From IMG/VR virus record IMGVR_UViG_3300010885_034847, positions 1-35,018 of that record: a DNA stretch of 35,018 nucleotides. One strand, given 5' to 3'. Positions 19,343-28,807 of this stretch are shown one piece after another; within the stretch, counting starts at the first letter, position 1; each line of letters starts with the position of its first letter. The stretch is from a virus. Position numbers and translations under genes: made by a program. The notes under the pieces are model-generated. The model was not told where the DNA came from, did no database searches, and worked only from the letters and a program-made list of their open reading frames with translations.

Positions 19343-21193
19343 TTAGTAGGGCTGGGCGTCGTCGCCGGAGGGGTTCAACAACGCATTACCGCCAATGATG
19401 GCGCCGGGCAGAGCTAGGGTTTTTCCTGCTACTGGTGACAACCGCCGGATTTTGTCGAAGTCGGTATCTGAGCGCGGTTCGCGCTTGAAGGTTTTGATGA
19501 ACCAGAGAACTCCGGTTTCCGTGTCTTTGATGCGTTGGGGCGTTACCGGAACGTCAACCAAATTGTTGGCAAAATCGCCCTTTAAGGCATCCGCTGTCTT
19601 TTGTTGCGGGGGCGCGCGTCCGAGCAAGTTTCTAGCTTGCATGTACACGTCTAAAGCGTCATTCTTTAGCGACTCAGGGAGATCTGGATATGTCTGGTAA
19701 GTCTGACGTGGATTTGGAGCTGCTGGCGGTTGACCGTTCTGGGGTAGAGCATTGGGTGCAGCCCCGTTCTGCCCTATCGCTATCGCTTGCCCGGGCGATC
19801 CTGCGGGTGGCGGACCAGGAGGCCGACCAGCGACCATCTGCGCTACGGTATTCCGCGTCCCGATTGCTCCCGGCAAGTCCAAAGTCTTCTCGGGGATAAG
19901 ACCGCCGAGCTTGTAGCCGGTGACTGCCGTGGGCAGGTTCATTAGAGCTTTTTTGCTCCACAAACCGACGTTGAAAGCGTTCTCCATCGCTTCCTGCTGT
20001 TTAGGCGACCCGTCCGGCAGCGTATTGGCGTCAATTTGATACGGCAGCATGTTGGCTTCTGCGCCAACGCCAGCACCCCCAAGGATGCCGGCCAGCGGCG
20101 TGCCATACTTAGACGCCTTGGCGCCCGTTGATTGGGCAGCCTCAATCGCCGCGTCCAGCTTGTTCCCGTATAGGCCCGCTTCGACCATATTTGGCGGCGA
20201 TGCCAGAAGCGCGTTATCTGCCGCTCTAGTGGCCGCTTGCACCCGTGAAGGGTTGGACGCATTCGACCACGAAAAGGCGTTCTTGGCGCCGCCTAGGAGC
20301 GCTGGGACGCCAGCTGACGCCGCCAGGCCAACAAGCGGAAGCCGGGCCGCAACGTCGGGCGCCCGTTCTTTGAATGACCGGCTGTTGCTGGCCCGCACAC
20401 TATCTTGATATTTCTTGTAAAGCGCGTCGGTCTCAGTCAGGGCGTTGGCGCGCGATGTCTGATCGGCGGCATAACGCCGATTGGCTTCCTGCTCGGCACT
20501 TTGAACCCCGAACTTGCGTCGGCCGTTGTCGTCTACCTCGTTGCGGACTTCGGTCAAGAAATCGGCTTTAGACTTCGCCGGCCCAAGACGTTCCTTTAGG
20601 AACTGGTCATAAGGCATTTCCTTTTGGGCCTGGCTGCTGCCGCCAAGCAAATCGTTGACCTGCCCCCAGAAGCCCGTTCCAGCTTTATCGTTACCGGCAG
20701 CCTTGTCGGCTTTGATCTGGTCTTGCGCGTAAGCTTCGCCAGAGGCCAGCAATCCGCCACCTACGGCGCTCGGTAGCAACGCATTGACAGCGGCGCTGGC
20801 GGCCGGCTTGAGCGCCTTAGACGCCACGCTTAGGCCAGGGGTTGCACCAAGCAAGATTTCACCCGAGCCGCCGGCAATTTGCCACGGGTCGCCGTCAGCC
20901 TTGGACAGCCGGTCAACACCACGCATGACGCTCGGAACGCCCGTTAGCTCAGCACCCAACGTGCCGAGCCCTTCGGATAGACGGGCAGCGCCTGGGCTGA
21001 CTTCCGTGCTGACCGGCGCGCCATCGCCTTCTAGCCGGTCTAGTGCTCGTTGGTCCCACCGTCCGCGACGACCTTGCCCCTGCGGCGCGCCGCTCACAAC
21101 TTGGCCCGCGCCATTTGGGCGACCGGCACCGATGATTTGGGCAACCTGAGACAACAGGTTTTCAAACTCGGCGCCCGTGGGAGCGTCAGCCAT
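19343..21193 (-). CDS. Large virion protein, likely DNA ejection protein
   Basis: This is a 616-residue protein, Ala/Gly-rich, with several hydrophobic Gly/Ala helices (about residues 60-150, 285-305 and 365-380) among polar, Pro-rich spacers. It is the third large protein of the block between the gp10-like hub and the tail fibre, where P22 encodes its ejection proteins (gp7, gp20, gp16). No sequence family recognised. Such proteins are packaged in the head and form a channel across the periplasm. A 94-bp gap (21194-21287) upstream holds no ORF. Confidence 0.65.
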   Translation of the reverse strand: MADAPTGAEFENLLSQVAQIIGAGRPNGAGQVVSGAPQGQGRRGRWDQRALDRLEGDGAPVSTEVSPGAARLSEGLGTLGAELTGVPSVMRGVDRLSKADGDPWQIAGGSGEILLGATPGLSVASKALKPAASAAVNALLPSAVGGGLLASGEAYAQDQIKADKAAGNDKAGTGFWGQVNDLLGGSSQAQKEMPYDQFLKERLGPAKSKADFLTEVRNEVDDNGRRKFGVQSAEQEANRRYAADQTSRANALTETDALYKKYQDSVRASNSRSFKERAPDVAARLPLVGLAASAGVPALLGGAKNAFSWSNASNPSRVQAATRAADNALLASPPNMVEAGLYGNKLDAAIEAAQSTGAKASKYGTPLAGILGGAGVGAEANMLPYQIDANTLPDGSPKQQEAMENAFNVGLWSKKALMNLPTAVTGYKLGGLIPEKTLDLPGAIGTRNTVAQMVAGRPPGPPPAGSPGQAIAIGQNGAAPNALPQNGQPPAAPNPRQTYQTYPDLPESLKNDALDVYMQARNLLGRAPPQQKTADALKGDFANNLVDVPVTPQRIKDTETGVLWFIKTFKREPRSDTDFDKIRRLSPVAGKTLALPGAIIGGNALLNPSGDDAQPY

Positions 21194-21287
21194 TGAATGC
21201 CATCCTAGGTTGTGTCAGCTTCTCTTGGGGCGCGAGCGGCGGAAGGGGCCCGTGCTAACATCCGGTGTTCATACCGCTGCGGAGATG

Positions 21288-23525
21288 TTACCGCGCCCCA
21301 CCTTGATCGTCGGTCAACGCACCTGGAACAGCGCCAGCGATGGCGTTGCCAGACCTGTCAATGTGATCTGCAAAGCGCATGAATACGTTGGGCCCGCCAC
21401 GCGCCGCTAACCGGCGCAAGATCTGATTGCGGGTTTCCGGGTCCGTCTCGAGCAAGCGTTGTGCCATCGCTAGTGCAACGTCTTGGCGGTACCCGAATAT
21501 CTTCTGGATGCCCGTTCCAATCGCCTCAATACCAATGTTGAATAAGCTGGGACTAGACCGAAATCTGTTCCACATGCTGCCGAGCGCATCGCCGGCAAAA
21601 CCGAGGTCGTCTTGATGATTGCGCGCCGTTGGCGATCCGCCCAAAGCCACGTTGCGGGTCTGCACCATGCGCGCCTCGCGGTTCATCAAATCGCCAAATC
21701 GCTCGGGACGATTGGCAAACACGCCGCCGCGCTGTGACCTGGGTATCATTTCCGACATGAGTTCCTGAATACGCCTCTGCTGAAACAGTTTCGTGATGTC
21801 GTTGCCGGCGGTCTTGGGGCCGACCATGTTGCGCAGCGTTTCCGAAAACCCCAGCCGGAACAACTGTTGCTGACCACGCGTAAGGTTTTGATATTGATCA
21901 ATGCCAATCTCGCTGCCTTGGTTCAGCGCTTCGCGGCCTAATTGAATGGCTTGGCGGTTTTCGGCCGCGCTGCCCCACGCGTTGCGAGCATCAGAATAGA
22001 TCGTGTTGAGAGTCGGCGCCCCGGTCGTCGGATCGGGCGCGTGGACGTGGTTAAGCAGGTTGCTCTTGAACCCCGTTAACTCGCGAACAAGGTTATTTTG
22101 TCCCCCGCGCTGCGCCTGCTCAATCATGTCGTCTAACGCCTTCTTAGAAGCGTCAAACCGCTGCAGATTGTTAACCGGCATACGCTGGGGAGAGTTGTCG
22201 CGAAACAGGTTTAGGGCGCGAAGCAATCGTGACTGAAACGGAGCCGGGTATTGCTGTGCCGTCAGCGCCAAACCGTCGAGTGCTGGCTGAATATCGAAAG
22301 CGTCTTGATTTTGAAACGCTTGAGAATAGAGGCGCTGGCCTTCGGCTGACTGCCGCTGCTGGATAGCTGTTTCAGTCTGGCGGGCAGTTCCTGACGACCG
22401 CAATTGCAAGGCCCGCTCCACATCGTCAAGAACGCGGGCCATCTGCCCATCAGGCGGCGCCGCCGGATCAACCGGCGCAAAGGGGTTTTCAGGGCCACGC
22501 TGACGCGCGTCGAGGCGAGTCTTGACGTAGTTGCCAGCCTCACCACCAGCCCTATAGAGGCTGCCGGTCAAGCGCTGCATTGAATCCGACGTATCGGCAA
22601 TGGCCTCCGGCAACGTCGCCTGACTATTACTGCCAAGGGTGGCCGCCTGCGTTTGTCCGCGTTGAAGCTCAAGGCGCTTTTGTGCCGGACTAGAGCCTTC
22701 GTTACCAATTCGTCGTGCTAAGATTTCTTCAGCGGCAGCGTCAGGCCCAAACATGCGCCGCGTAATGGCAGGTGAAATCGTATCAGCGGCAGCACCTAGC
22801 GCCCTAGTTGCCAATGATCCGGCAATCGGCAGCCCGCCGCCAATCATAGCGTCCTGCGTGATGTGATCGGTATCCAGTGCGCTATCGAGACGATTGCCGA
22901 CGCCACCTTCTCCCGCCGCAAACCTGTCGGCAGCTCCTACAGGAACGGCGATAGCCGCCCCTTGCGCCATGCGACCCGCCGTAGTCGCTGCCGGCGCTAA
23001 CCGAGCAAAAACCGGACCACCAGCGACAATGCCCGTGGCAAGCTTGCCGACTGCCGCCTCTGTTGGGTGCGCCGCGTCACCGGCTTGGCTTAGTGCACGC
23101 TGGTAGGCCAATGCCTCATCGTAGGGCTGTCCGGCGCGACCGTTCGTTACCGTGTTGATTGCGGCGTCGGCACCGGCCGCGATCTCGTCAAGCCAGTTGC
23201 CAAGGATCGGGATGCCCTGCGCCAAGATCGGCCGAACGTCATAGCCCTTTGCCGTCAACTGCCGCACACGATGCGCTGCCCATAGGTCTTGCGCGTCTTT
23301 CTGAGCGGGGACAGGAAGCTTAGAAATCGCTGACCGCGTGGCGTGCGGATCGCCAGAAAAGTCCAGCCCAAAGTTAAGGCTACCCAACACAGCCGGATCG
23401 CGCACGGCTTTGAGCGGCGCAACACTGTTCACCTGCTCAGTGTCCGGCGCTGTACCGTCTGCCGTGGCATCAGCAGGGGCGCCGTTCAACTGCGCTAGGA
23501 TGGCGGGATCTGAGACGGGCTTCAT
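21288..23525 (-). CDS. Large virion protein, likely ejection protein (gp16-like position)
   Basis: Starts at ATG 23525, giving an ATGA overlap with the upstream stop, and encodes 745 residues. A GTG at 23537 is less likely. It begins with two copies of a DPA(I/V)L-x-x-LN motif (about residues 5-12 and 42-49), then a helical body with hydrophobic Ala/Gly-rich stretches at about 150-265 and a long charged helical region with many Gln. Size and place match P22 gp16-type ejection proteins. The duplicated N-terminal motif may be a head-targeting or protease-recognition signal. Confidence 0.65.
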   Translation of the reverse strand: MKPVSDPAILAQLNGAPADATADGTAPDTEQVNSVAPLKAVRDPAVLGSLNFGLDFSGDPHATRSAISKLPVPAQKDAQDLWAAHRVRQLTAKGYDVRPILAQGIPILGNWLDEIAAGADAAINTVTNGRAGQPYDEALAYQRALSQAGDAAHPTEAAVGKLATGIVAGGPVFARLAPAATTAGRMAQGAAIAVPVGAADRFAAGEGGVGNRLDSALDTDHITQDAMIGGGLPIAGSLATRALGAAADTISPAITRRMFGPDAAAEEILARRIGNEGSSPAQKRLELQRGQTQAATLGSNSQATLPEAIADTSDSMQRLTGSLYRAGGEAGNYVKTRLDARQRGPENPFAPVDPAAPPDGQMARVLDDVERALQLRSSGTARQTETAIQQRQSAEGQRLYSQAFQNQDAFDIQPALDGLALTAQQYPAPFQSRLLRALNLFRDNSPQRMPVNNLQRFDASKKALDDMIEQAQRGGQNNLVRELTGFKSNLLNHVHAPDPTTGAPTLNTIYSDARNAWGSAAENRQAIQLGREALNQGSEIGIDQYQNLTRGQQQLFRLGFSETLRNMVGPKTAGNDITKLFQQRRIQELMSEMIPRSQRGGVFANRPERFGDLMNREARMVQTRNVALGGSPTARNHQDDLGFAGDALGSMWNRFRSSPSLFNIGIEAIGTGIQKIFGYRQDVALAMAQRLLETDPETRNQILRRLAARGGPNVFMRFADHIDRSGNAIAGAVPGALTDDQGGAR

Positions 23526-24790
23526 TCTTCGAACCAATCCGATCCGATCTGAACATACGACTTATTGCCGATGGTTTTTCGGGCGGTAATCTTGGGTTGC
23601 GCCGCTGTTGGCGCTGCGGCTGGCCTGCCGGCAGTCGAGGCACCCTGATTTACTGGCGGGAAGCTTGGCCGCTGATCGGTCGTGTATGGCTGCCGCATCG
23701 CTTGGGCTTTGGCGGCCATCCGGTTGTTGAGATCGTCAAGCACCCGGTAAGCGCCTTCAATGTCGCCATTATCAACGCTCGCCACAGCCTTGTTGTATTG
23801 CTGCCGCTCAAAGTCTGAAACAGCGCCTTGGCCCTTGTTAGCGGCCGACGTGATAGCGGCATTGATCTCTTGCAGTCGCGACCGAACAAGGTTTCTTTGG
23901 CGCAGTCGTTCTTTAGCACCCGAAAAACCGATTGGTGCGCTACTGACGATCGCCTCGTTGATACCGGAAGAAGAAACCGGGCCAAACACAGCCGGGTCAA
24001 CACTCGGCCTAAAGGTCTGCTGATTTGTTTTGGGATCAACCACGCGCGTACCAAGTAAGTCCCGAGCACCCGCAATGATGCGGGTCATTTCTTCGGCTTC
24101 CTGAGCCTTGGAAAGATCGCCAGCGCGTGCCTTTTCTTCCAAGGTTACGCGCTCTTTCATGCGCGCACCTTCTGCTGGCGACAACGAGCCCGGCGCGGAG
24201 CGAACTTCGCCCGTTTTCTTGTTGAACAATAGCCCGCTGTTGCCATCGAGCGACCAGTTCTGATCGGCCGACCCGGCAAGCGCGTAATCTTTGGCGGCTG
24301 ACGCCTTTTTGGCTGCAATCTCCGCCATGGTCATGTCGCGCTGGTACGGGTTGATGCCGGCTTCATTCATCAGGAAAGCCGTTGCCGCTTTATGGTCGTT
24401 CGGGTCTACACCGTATTTGGTGAGGTGCTGGGACAATTGCGGCACGGTATCGTGAACTTTGGCCCACATCGCCGCTTGCTTGGCGGGATCAGGCTCGGCG
24501 GCTACAGACTGCGACAGCGCCCCGAACGTCTTGGCTAGACGCTGCTCGTTTTGATAGTCGGCATCCTGCTTCGTTTGCTGCAGCTTTAGGGACGATATGC
24601 CAGATGCCATGTCGCCCTGATCAAATGCCGTCGAGGCCGCACCTTGATAGTCGCCCGTTGCCAGTTTTGAGCCTATGAGCTGGTTTTTGGCGCGCGTTCC
24701 AATTGCTGTGATGCCTTCCTCAACAGGCGCAAAGTTCAAAAGCGCATTACCGGGGTATTGATACGCTGGCAGGGGGGCATAAGACGGCAT
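23522..24790 (-). CDS. Virion protein, likely ejection protein (gp20-like position)
   Basis: This is a 422-residue, mainly helical, Gln/Ala-rich protein. Residues about 50-115 and 175-235 are likely coiled coils. The C-terminus (about 370-422) is Pro/Ala-rich and ends in a small KTIGNKSYVQIGSDWFE-type strand region. It lies between the gp7-like and gp16-like genes with minimal spacing, the P22 gp20 position. No motif-level match is claimed; the call rests on order, size and composition. Confidence 0.65.
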   Translation of the reverse strand: MPSYAPLPAYQYPGNALLNFAPVEEGITAIGTRAKNQLIGSKLATGDYQGAASTAFDQGDMASGISSLKLQQTKQDADYQNEQRLAKTFGALSQSVAAEPDPAKQAAMWAKVHDTVPQLSQHLTKYGVDPNDHKAATAFLMNEAGINPYQRDMTMAEIAAKKASAAKDYALAGSADQNWSLDGNSGLLFNKKTGEVRSAPGSLSPAEGARMKERVTLEEKARAGDLSKAQEAEEMTRIIAGARDLLGTRVVDPKTNQQTFRPSVDPAVFGPVSSSGINEAIVSSAPIGFSGAKERLRQRNLVRSRLQEINAAITSAANKGQGAVSDFERQQYNKAVASVDNGDIEGAYRVLDDLNNRMAAKAQAMRQPYTTDQRPSFPPVNQGASTAGRPAAAPTAAQPKITARKTIGNKSYVQIGSDWFEE

Positions 24791-24794
24791 AGCC

Positions 24795-25460
24795 TTAACC
24801 TCCTCGTGTCACGGTCGTTTGCCAACCACCAGAACCAGATCCGCCGGAGGACGGCCAAGCGCTGTACGCCTTGGCACCAGCACCAACGAGGCCAATCAGG
24901 TTATTTATGCCCGTCGATCGCGAAGCCGCTTGTGCGTTGCCGTAGTTGATCGCGTTGCCGGCAGACTGCGATCCGTAGCCGTAGGCCATGTCAGCCTGAC
25001 CGCCACGAATGCCGGCTTGCGCGTTCGTCGCCTGATAGCCTTGGCTGCCGGCGCCGTTCAGACGGTCTAGATATTGATTGTAGTCCTGCGACCCTCGTTG
25101 CAGCGAAGCACGGGCGGCAGCCAATCGCGAGGCGCCGCTATCAACCATGCCCTGCGCTCGATACCCGCGAAGCAGCGAGTTCGTGGCGTAGTCTTCGTTC
25201 TCCGCTCGAAACGGATCAGCAGACTTGTAGTTGTCCATGAAGGACTGTTGCGCGCCCTGGCCATTTACGCCCAACGCATTGTTGTACATGGTGGAGGCTT
25301 GCTGCCCTGACTTCGCATAGGGCGAATACAGGTCGTAAGCTTGGCCATAATAGCCGTTGGCGTTGTCATAGCCGGACTTCAGCGCGGCGTCAGATTGCTG
25401 CTTGGCTTTGGCGAGGTCGTCGCGCTGGTCATCGCCAAAAAACGAGCCGAAAAAACCCAC
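24795..25460 (-). CDS. Small ejection protein (gp7-like)
   Basis: This is a 221-residue protein starting MGFFGSFFGDDQ, the hydrophobic Phe/Gly N-terminus typical of many podophage ejection or internal virion proteins. A Tyr/Ala/Ser/Gln-rich helical repeat region follows, with a Gly-rich hydrophobic C-terminal stretch (about 185-215). It is first of the three ejection-type genes in the row. It starts 9 nt after the stop of the preceding gene. Confidence 0.7.
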   Translation of the reverse strand: MGFFGSFFGDDQRDDLAKAKQQSDAALKSGYDNANGYYGQAYDLYSPYAKSGQQASTMYNNALGVNGQGAQQSFMDNYKSADPFRAENEDYATNSLLRGYRAQGMVDSGASRLAAARASLQRGSQDYNQYLDRLNGAGSQGYQATNAQAGIRGGQADMAYGYGSQSAGNAINYGNAQAASRSTGINNLIGLVGAGAKAYSAWPSSGGSGSGGWQTTVTRGG

Positions 25461-25469
25461 TTGATCCTC

Positions 25470-25745
25470 CTAGGCAGCGACAGTTGAAGACGTATCGCAC
25501 GCGCGCCATGCGGTGCCGTCGTAGTACACCATCACGCCAGTTCCATTTCCTGCACTCTCACCGGCCTTCCGGCCGTTTGAGGCAAACGCGACACGCACAA
25601 CGCCGGACGTCGGCAATCCTGACACTGTGTAGGTCGGCAGCGGCAGCACCGGGAGTTGCTGCAAGATGCGATACCAGATCGGGCGGATCATGCCGTTGCT
25701 ATCAACGAACGGCTCTGTCTGACTGGGCAGGGCAATGTTTGCCAC
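25470..25745 (-). CDS. Small structural-type protein (91 residues)
   Basis: This is a 91-residue protein. Its PTQ-type opening (LPSQTEPFVDSNGMIRPIWYRIL at about 6-28) and C-terminal YYDGTAWRAC strand are recurrent in small tail or fibre-attachment proteins of podophages. It shares one base with the upstream stop. A minor virion protein is likely; no named family. Confidence 0.6.
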   Translation of the reverse strand: MANIALPSQTEPFVDSNGMIRPIWYRILQQLPVLPLPTYTVSGLPTSGVVRVAFASNGRKAGESAGNGTGVMVYYDGTAWRACDTSSTVAA

Positions 25746-26713
25746 TACTGCGCCCCTTGCGGATCGAGCAAGGCGTTGCCGCCTTGCTGCATCGCACCCT
25801 TGACCGCATCCATGCCGTACATGCTTGCAGCAGCGGCAATGCCGTATTTACGGATGATATCGATTAGCTTGTCGTCAAACACAACGTAGTTGCGCGTACC
25901 GTTGTTGGCGCGTTCTTGATAGGTATGGCCAGGGATGCCGGCGTTTTTAAAAAAATCCGTTACGCTGCTGCTTGGCCCTCGATTGTAATAAGTGCTGGCA
26001 GGCCCAACTTCACCTTCGGGCAACACGCGGTCCAAAGCGTAAGCAAGCCCGCCGCCTGTCGTGTATTTGCTCAATCCTTGATCAACAAGGGCGCGTTGCT
26101 GTTCTTCCGGCAAAGCTGATATGGCGCTCAACAGCTTTTGTTTGACCTCTGCAGGGTGCTCTGAAACAGCCTTGTCCCAATCGAGCATTTCTTCCGGCTT
26201 AGCGTTGATGTTGACTTCGTATGTTCGACCGTTCTTCTCCCGGCCTTGCAACTGCGGATCGCGGTAAAGCTTGGCGTAGTTTTCATCTGATGTCAGGTTG
26301 ATGCCGACGCCGTAGGTGTTTCCGCCTTCGCCAGTAAATCTTTTAGATAAGTCAAATTTATCAAAATCGTGAGGGGAACCGTGATAGGCGCGGATGCCTT
26401 GGGGTTGCTCCCCCTTGCCTTTGAAACCTGGCACAAACGCCATAGCGAGCGCCGCCATATCAGCAGCGTCCGGGGCCTTGCGATCCATCAGCGACGTGCC
26501 AACTGATCCAGCCGCTTGTCCCAGCCCATAAGCGCCCATCGTTGGGCTGATCGCTTCTGACACTGGCGCCAGGTAATCGTTGGGGCGCTCTGGTCCTGCT
26601 GTCAGCGTGTCGGGGCGGCGCAACAAGTTGTTCTGCAAGTATGGGTTGCGGGACGCCTGCCGCGCAAGGTCAAGCACGTTGTATTCCGGGACAAGTGCGT
26701 TCCAATCGCTCAT
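25745..26713 (-). CDS. ADP-ribosyltransferase-like (ART) protein in the virion gene cluster
   Basis: This is a 322-residue protein. After a 100-residue leader with hydrophobic Ala/Gly helices, residues about 107-285 match the ADP-ribosyltransferase domain of phage polyvalent proteins. It has AYHGSPHDFDKFDL (109-122), TGEGGNTYGVGINLTSD (127-143), GIPGHTY (259-265) and TRNYVVFDD (273-281). A short hydrophobic C-terminus follows. It is encoded between the gp10-like hub and the ejection proteins, so it may be packaged and injected to modify host proteins, like T4 Alt. Activity is inferred, not shown; the catalytic Glu is not certain. Confidence 0.7.
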   Translation of the reverse strand: MSDWNALVPEYNVLDLARQASRNPYLQNNLLRRPDTLTAGPERPNDYLAPVSEAISPTMGAYGLGQAAGSVGTSLMDRKAPDAADMAALAMAFVPGFKGKGEQPQGIRAYHGSPHDFDKFDLSKRFTGEGGNTYGVGINLTSDENYAKLYRDPQLQGREKNGRTYEVNINAKPEEMLDWDKAVSEHPAEVKQKLLSAISALPEEQQRALVDQGLSKYTTGGGLAYALDRVLPEGEVGPASTYYNRGPSSSVTDFFKNAGIPGHTYQERANNGTRNYVVFDDKLIDIIRKYGIAAAASMYGMDAVKGAMQQGGNALLDPQGAQ

Positions 26714-28119
26714 GTTCCCATGCTTTCCACGTCAACCGTGGCCCCTGTGAACCCTTTAACAACAGCAGCCGACACCGAGAATTTAAACGTCCGCCCATCT
26801 TCTCGAGCAACCCCGAGGCGATTGGCTTTGACACGAGCTTTTGTGTTGCCCTGCCGACCGATGGCAAACTGCCGCTCTGATGACCAGTTGATGCCGCCGT
26901 CCTCGCTCCACTGCAGCATGACGGCCGGGTCGAGGTCTGCCGGTGTTGTCGTGTTGAGGCCCACGCCTGGGATCACGTCGAGAAACAGCGCATTGAACCG
27001 CAACCGACCCGGATAGGAATGTACCGGAGGCGTCTGCACCGTCATAATCAGCGGCTGGCCGGCTTCGTCGTAGGTTGATCCTGACAGCTCGTAGAGCTTG
27101 GGACTTGCGTAGTCGCCAGCGATCACCTTGTTGCCAAAAATAACCGTAGATGATGCCGTCCAGCGCTTCAGCCCGTAGGATTGCCGCTCGTGCCAAAGCC
27201 CTGAGTTGAGGTCGTAAACCCAACAAAACGTGGTGTCTTGGATACCGTAATACTGCCGCCCGCCTTTGGAGTAGGCAAACGACGTTATCAAGGTCGGATC
27301 AGACGCGCCCGTAATTGAGCGCTCCACGGCATACGTCGAAATCCGCGTCCCGCCGTACCCGTCCATCCGGCGCACCGTGGCGTCGTTGGCGATCCAGACC
27401 AGCGTCCGGTCAACCTGTTGTACGCTGCCAGCGGCAAGGCATCCCGTTTGGATCGCCTGCACCGGAGAAAAGGCGAAGTCTGCACCACCCGTGTCCTGCC
27501 ACCACTCGATTGATTGTGAGCCAAAGAACACAAGCTCACGCTCGCGCGTGGCACTCATCACGGTCGCGTCGGGGTAGCGCTCTGCCGTGGCGAAGTCCAA
27601 GGCGTCGATGCTGAGCGCATCATTGACTGATGTCACGTACCACTTGTCAGAACCCGCCGTGGGCAGGATGAAATAACCATCGAGCTGCGTGATCGACGAC
27701 GGCGCCGGCAGATCGGGGTCGTTCACGAGGCTCATCACCCCGTTGCGGATCGCATAGTAAAGCCCGTCTGACACGATGCCGATATCGGCTACCGGCGCCC
27801 GCCGATTGCGCACCATCGTCACCGGGCCGTCAGTGGGTAGGCCCCCAATGCGTGTGTAACCGTAACCCGTATCAAGCTTGTAGACTGAGCGGCCCACGAC
27901 GGCATACAGGAAGCCATCAACCACGATCATGGCGCGCACGCCCCCATCAATGGGGAACGTCACGGCGCTTTTCAGCCCCGACACGGCATAGACAGGCCAG
28001 CGGGTTTTGCCCTCTTGGCCCGCATCTTCAGCGTGACAATTGATCAGCCGTGCGGCGCCTGCGGCCGGGTAGCGACCCGGGTTAGAGCTGACGCCTAGGC
28101 TAATCGGCTTGATCGTCAT
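26710..28119 (-). CDS. Head-closure / packaged-DNA stabilisation protein (P22 gp10-like)
   Basis: This is a 469-residue beta-rich protein with the P22 gp10 family pattern: RLINCHAE near residue 25, repeated beta-propeller-like blades (GGVRAMIVVDGFLYAVVG; VFFGSQSIEWWQDTGG; TLVWIANDATVRRMDGYGGTRIST), and a C-terminal strand domain. It plugs the portal vertex after packaging and forms the tail hub. It follows the gp4-like gene via a 28-codon ORF, and its ATG overlaps that stop (TAATG). Confidence 0.88.
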   Translation of the reverse strand: MTIKPISLGVSSNPGRYPAAGAARLINCHAEDAGQEGKTRWPVYAVSGLKSAVTFPIDGGVRAMIVVDGFLYAVVGRSVYKLDTGYGYTRIGGLPTDGPVTMVRNRRAPVADIGIVSDGLYYAIRNGVMSLVNDPDLPAPSSITQLDGYFILPTAGSDKWYVTSVNDALSIDALDFATAERYPDATVMSATRERELVFFGSQSIEWWQDTGGADFAFSPVQAIQTGCLAAGSVQQVDRTLVWIANDATVRRMDGYGGTRISTYAVERSITGASDPTLITSFAYSKGGRQYYGIQDTTFCWVYDLNSGLWHERQSYGLKRWTASSTVIFGNKVIAGDYASPKLYELSGSTYDEAGQPLIMTVQTPPVHSYPGRLRFNALFLDVIPGVGLNTTTPADLDPAVMLQWSEDGGINWSSERQFAIGRQGNTKARVKANRLGVAREDGRTFKFSVSAAVVKGFTGATVDVESMGT

Positions 28120-28205
28120 TAGTCGAGGTGGTCAGCAGCGTACAGGCCGAAACACACACCAAGCGAAACGAACAGCACCATCTGCCAGAAATAGAGCATG
28201 TACAT
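28119..28205 (-). CDS. 28-residue membrane micro-protein between gp4 and gp10 homologues
   Basis: ATG at 28205 and TAA at 28121-28119 enclose 28 codons. The product is one hydrophobic helix (Leu, Phe, Val, Gly and aromatic residues) ending in Ala-Ala-Asp-His-Leu-Asp. TAATG overlaps join it to both the upstream stop and the downstream gp10-like start. That makes it an exact fit in the operon, hard to explain by chance. Function unknown: a tiny virion or lysis-timing membrane peptide is possible. A further role may be purely to couple translation. Confidence 0.6.
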   Translation of the reverse strand: MYMLYFWQMVLFVSLGVCFGLYAADHLD

Positions 28206-28807
28206 TAGCTGATGTTCCCATCTGGAAGCAGCACGCCAGACACGCTGAAACGCTGGCTGGGCATGGTCTGCAGGGCCAAATCGTACTTAGCGCCGGGGGT
28301 CACAAAGAAGTCTTTCAACAGCATCTGCCAGCCGGCCTGTGCTTTCGCTGCCGTGATTGGAGACGCTTGCACCGAGAACAACGGCGCAATGTCCATCGCC
28401 AGCAACGAGATCACGCCACGGTCGTGCAGTGAGTTGAGCGGTATGGAAGCGTCAAGCGTCAGCGGCAGCGCCGTGGTTGCCGTGTAGCTCCAATAGGTCG
28501 CGTACAGCGGCGTCGTCGGCGGGCGGTCATTGGTCGTCGAGTAATGCGCCAGGATGCACGCAAACGTCAGGCCATCGACCGTAACACCATCACCGATGGC
28601 ATAGGTCTGGTTCACGTCCCACGGGCCACGCCAGCGCGTTGCAGACGGATAAGCGAGCGTAATGCCCCAACCCTGCCAAGCGTACATCATGGCGTTAAGT
28701 GCATCGAGCCCGTCTGAAATTGCAGCCGCGCTTGGGTCTTCACCTTCGGCGTAGTACTGCAGTTCTTTGAGGGCGCGCGTAACGGCCTGCCTAGCTGTTA
28801 GGCTCAT
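28205..28807 (-). CDS. Tail accessory factor (P22 gp4-like) with inserted sugar-binding-like module
   Basis: This is a 200-residue protein. The helical gp4-type framework (MSLTARQAVTRALKEL; LDALNAMMYAWQGWG; C-terminal helices) is split by an insert at about residues 60-107. The insert has the pattern W, QTYAIGDGVTVDGLTFAC, H, PP, YW, which resembles CBM5/12 carbohydrate-binding modules. gp4 proteins attach below the portal and hold gp10; the insert would be displayed on the outside of the neck. Overlaps the upstream gene by 17 nt. Confidence 0.8.
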   Translation of the reverse strand: MSLTARQAVTRALKELQYYAEGEDPSAAAISDGLDALNAMMYAWQGWGITLAYPSATRWRGPWDVNQTYAIGDGVTVDGLTFACILAHYSTTNDRPPTTPLYATYWSYTATTALPLTLDASIPLNSLHDRGVISLLAMDIAPLFSVQASPITAAKAQAGWQMLLKDFFVTPGAKYDLALQTMPSQRFSVSGVLLPDGNIS

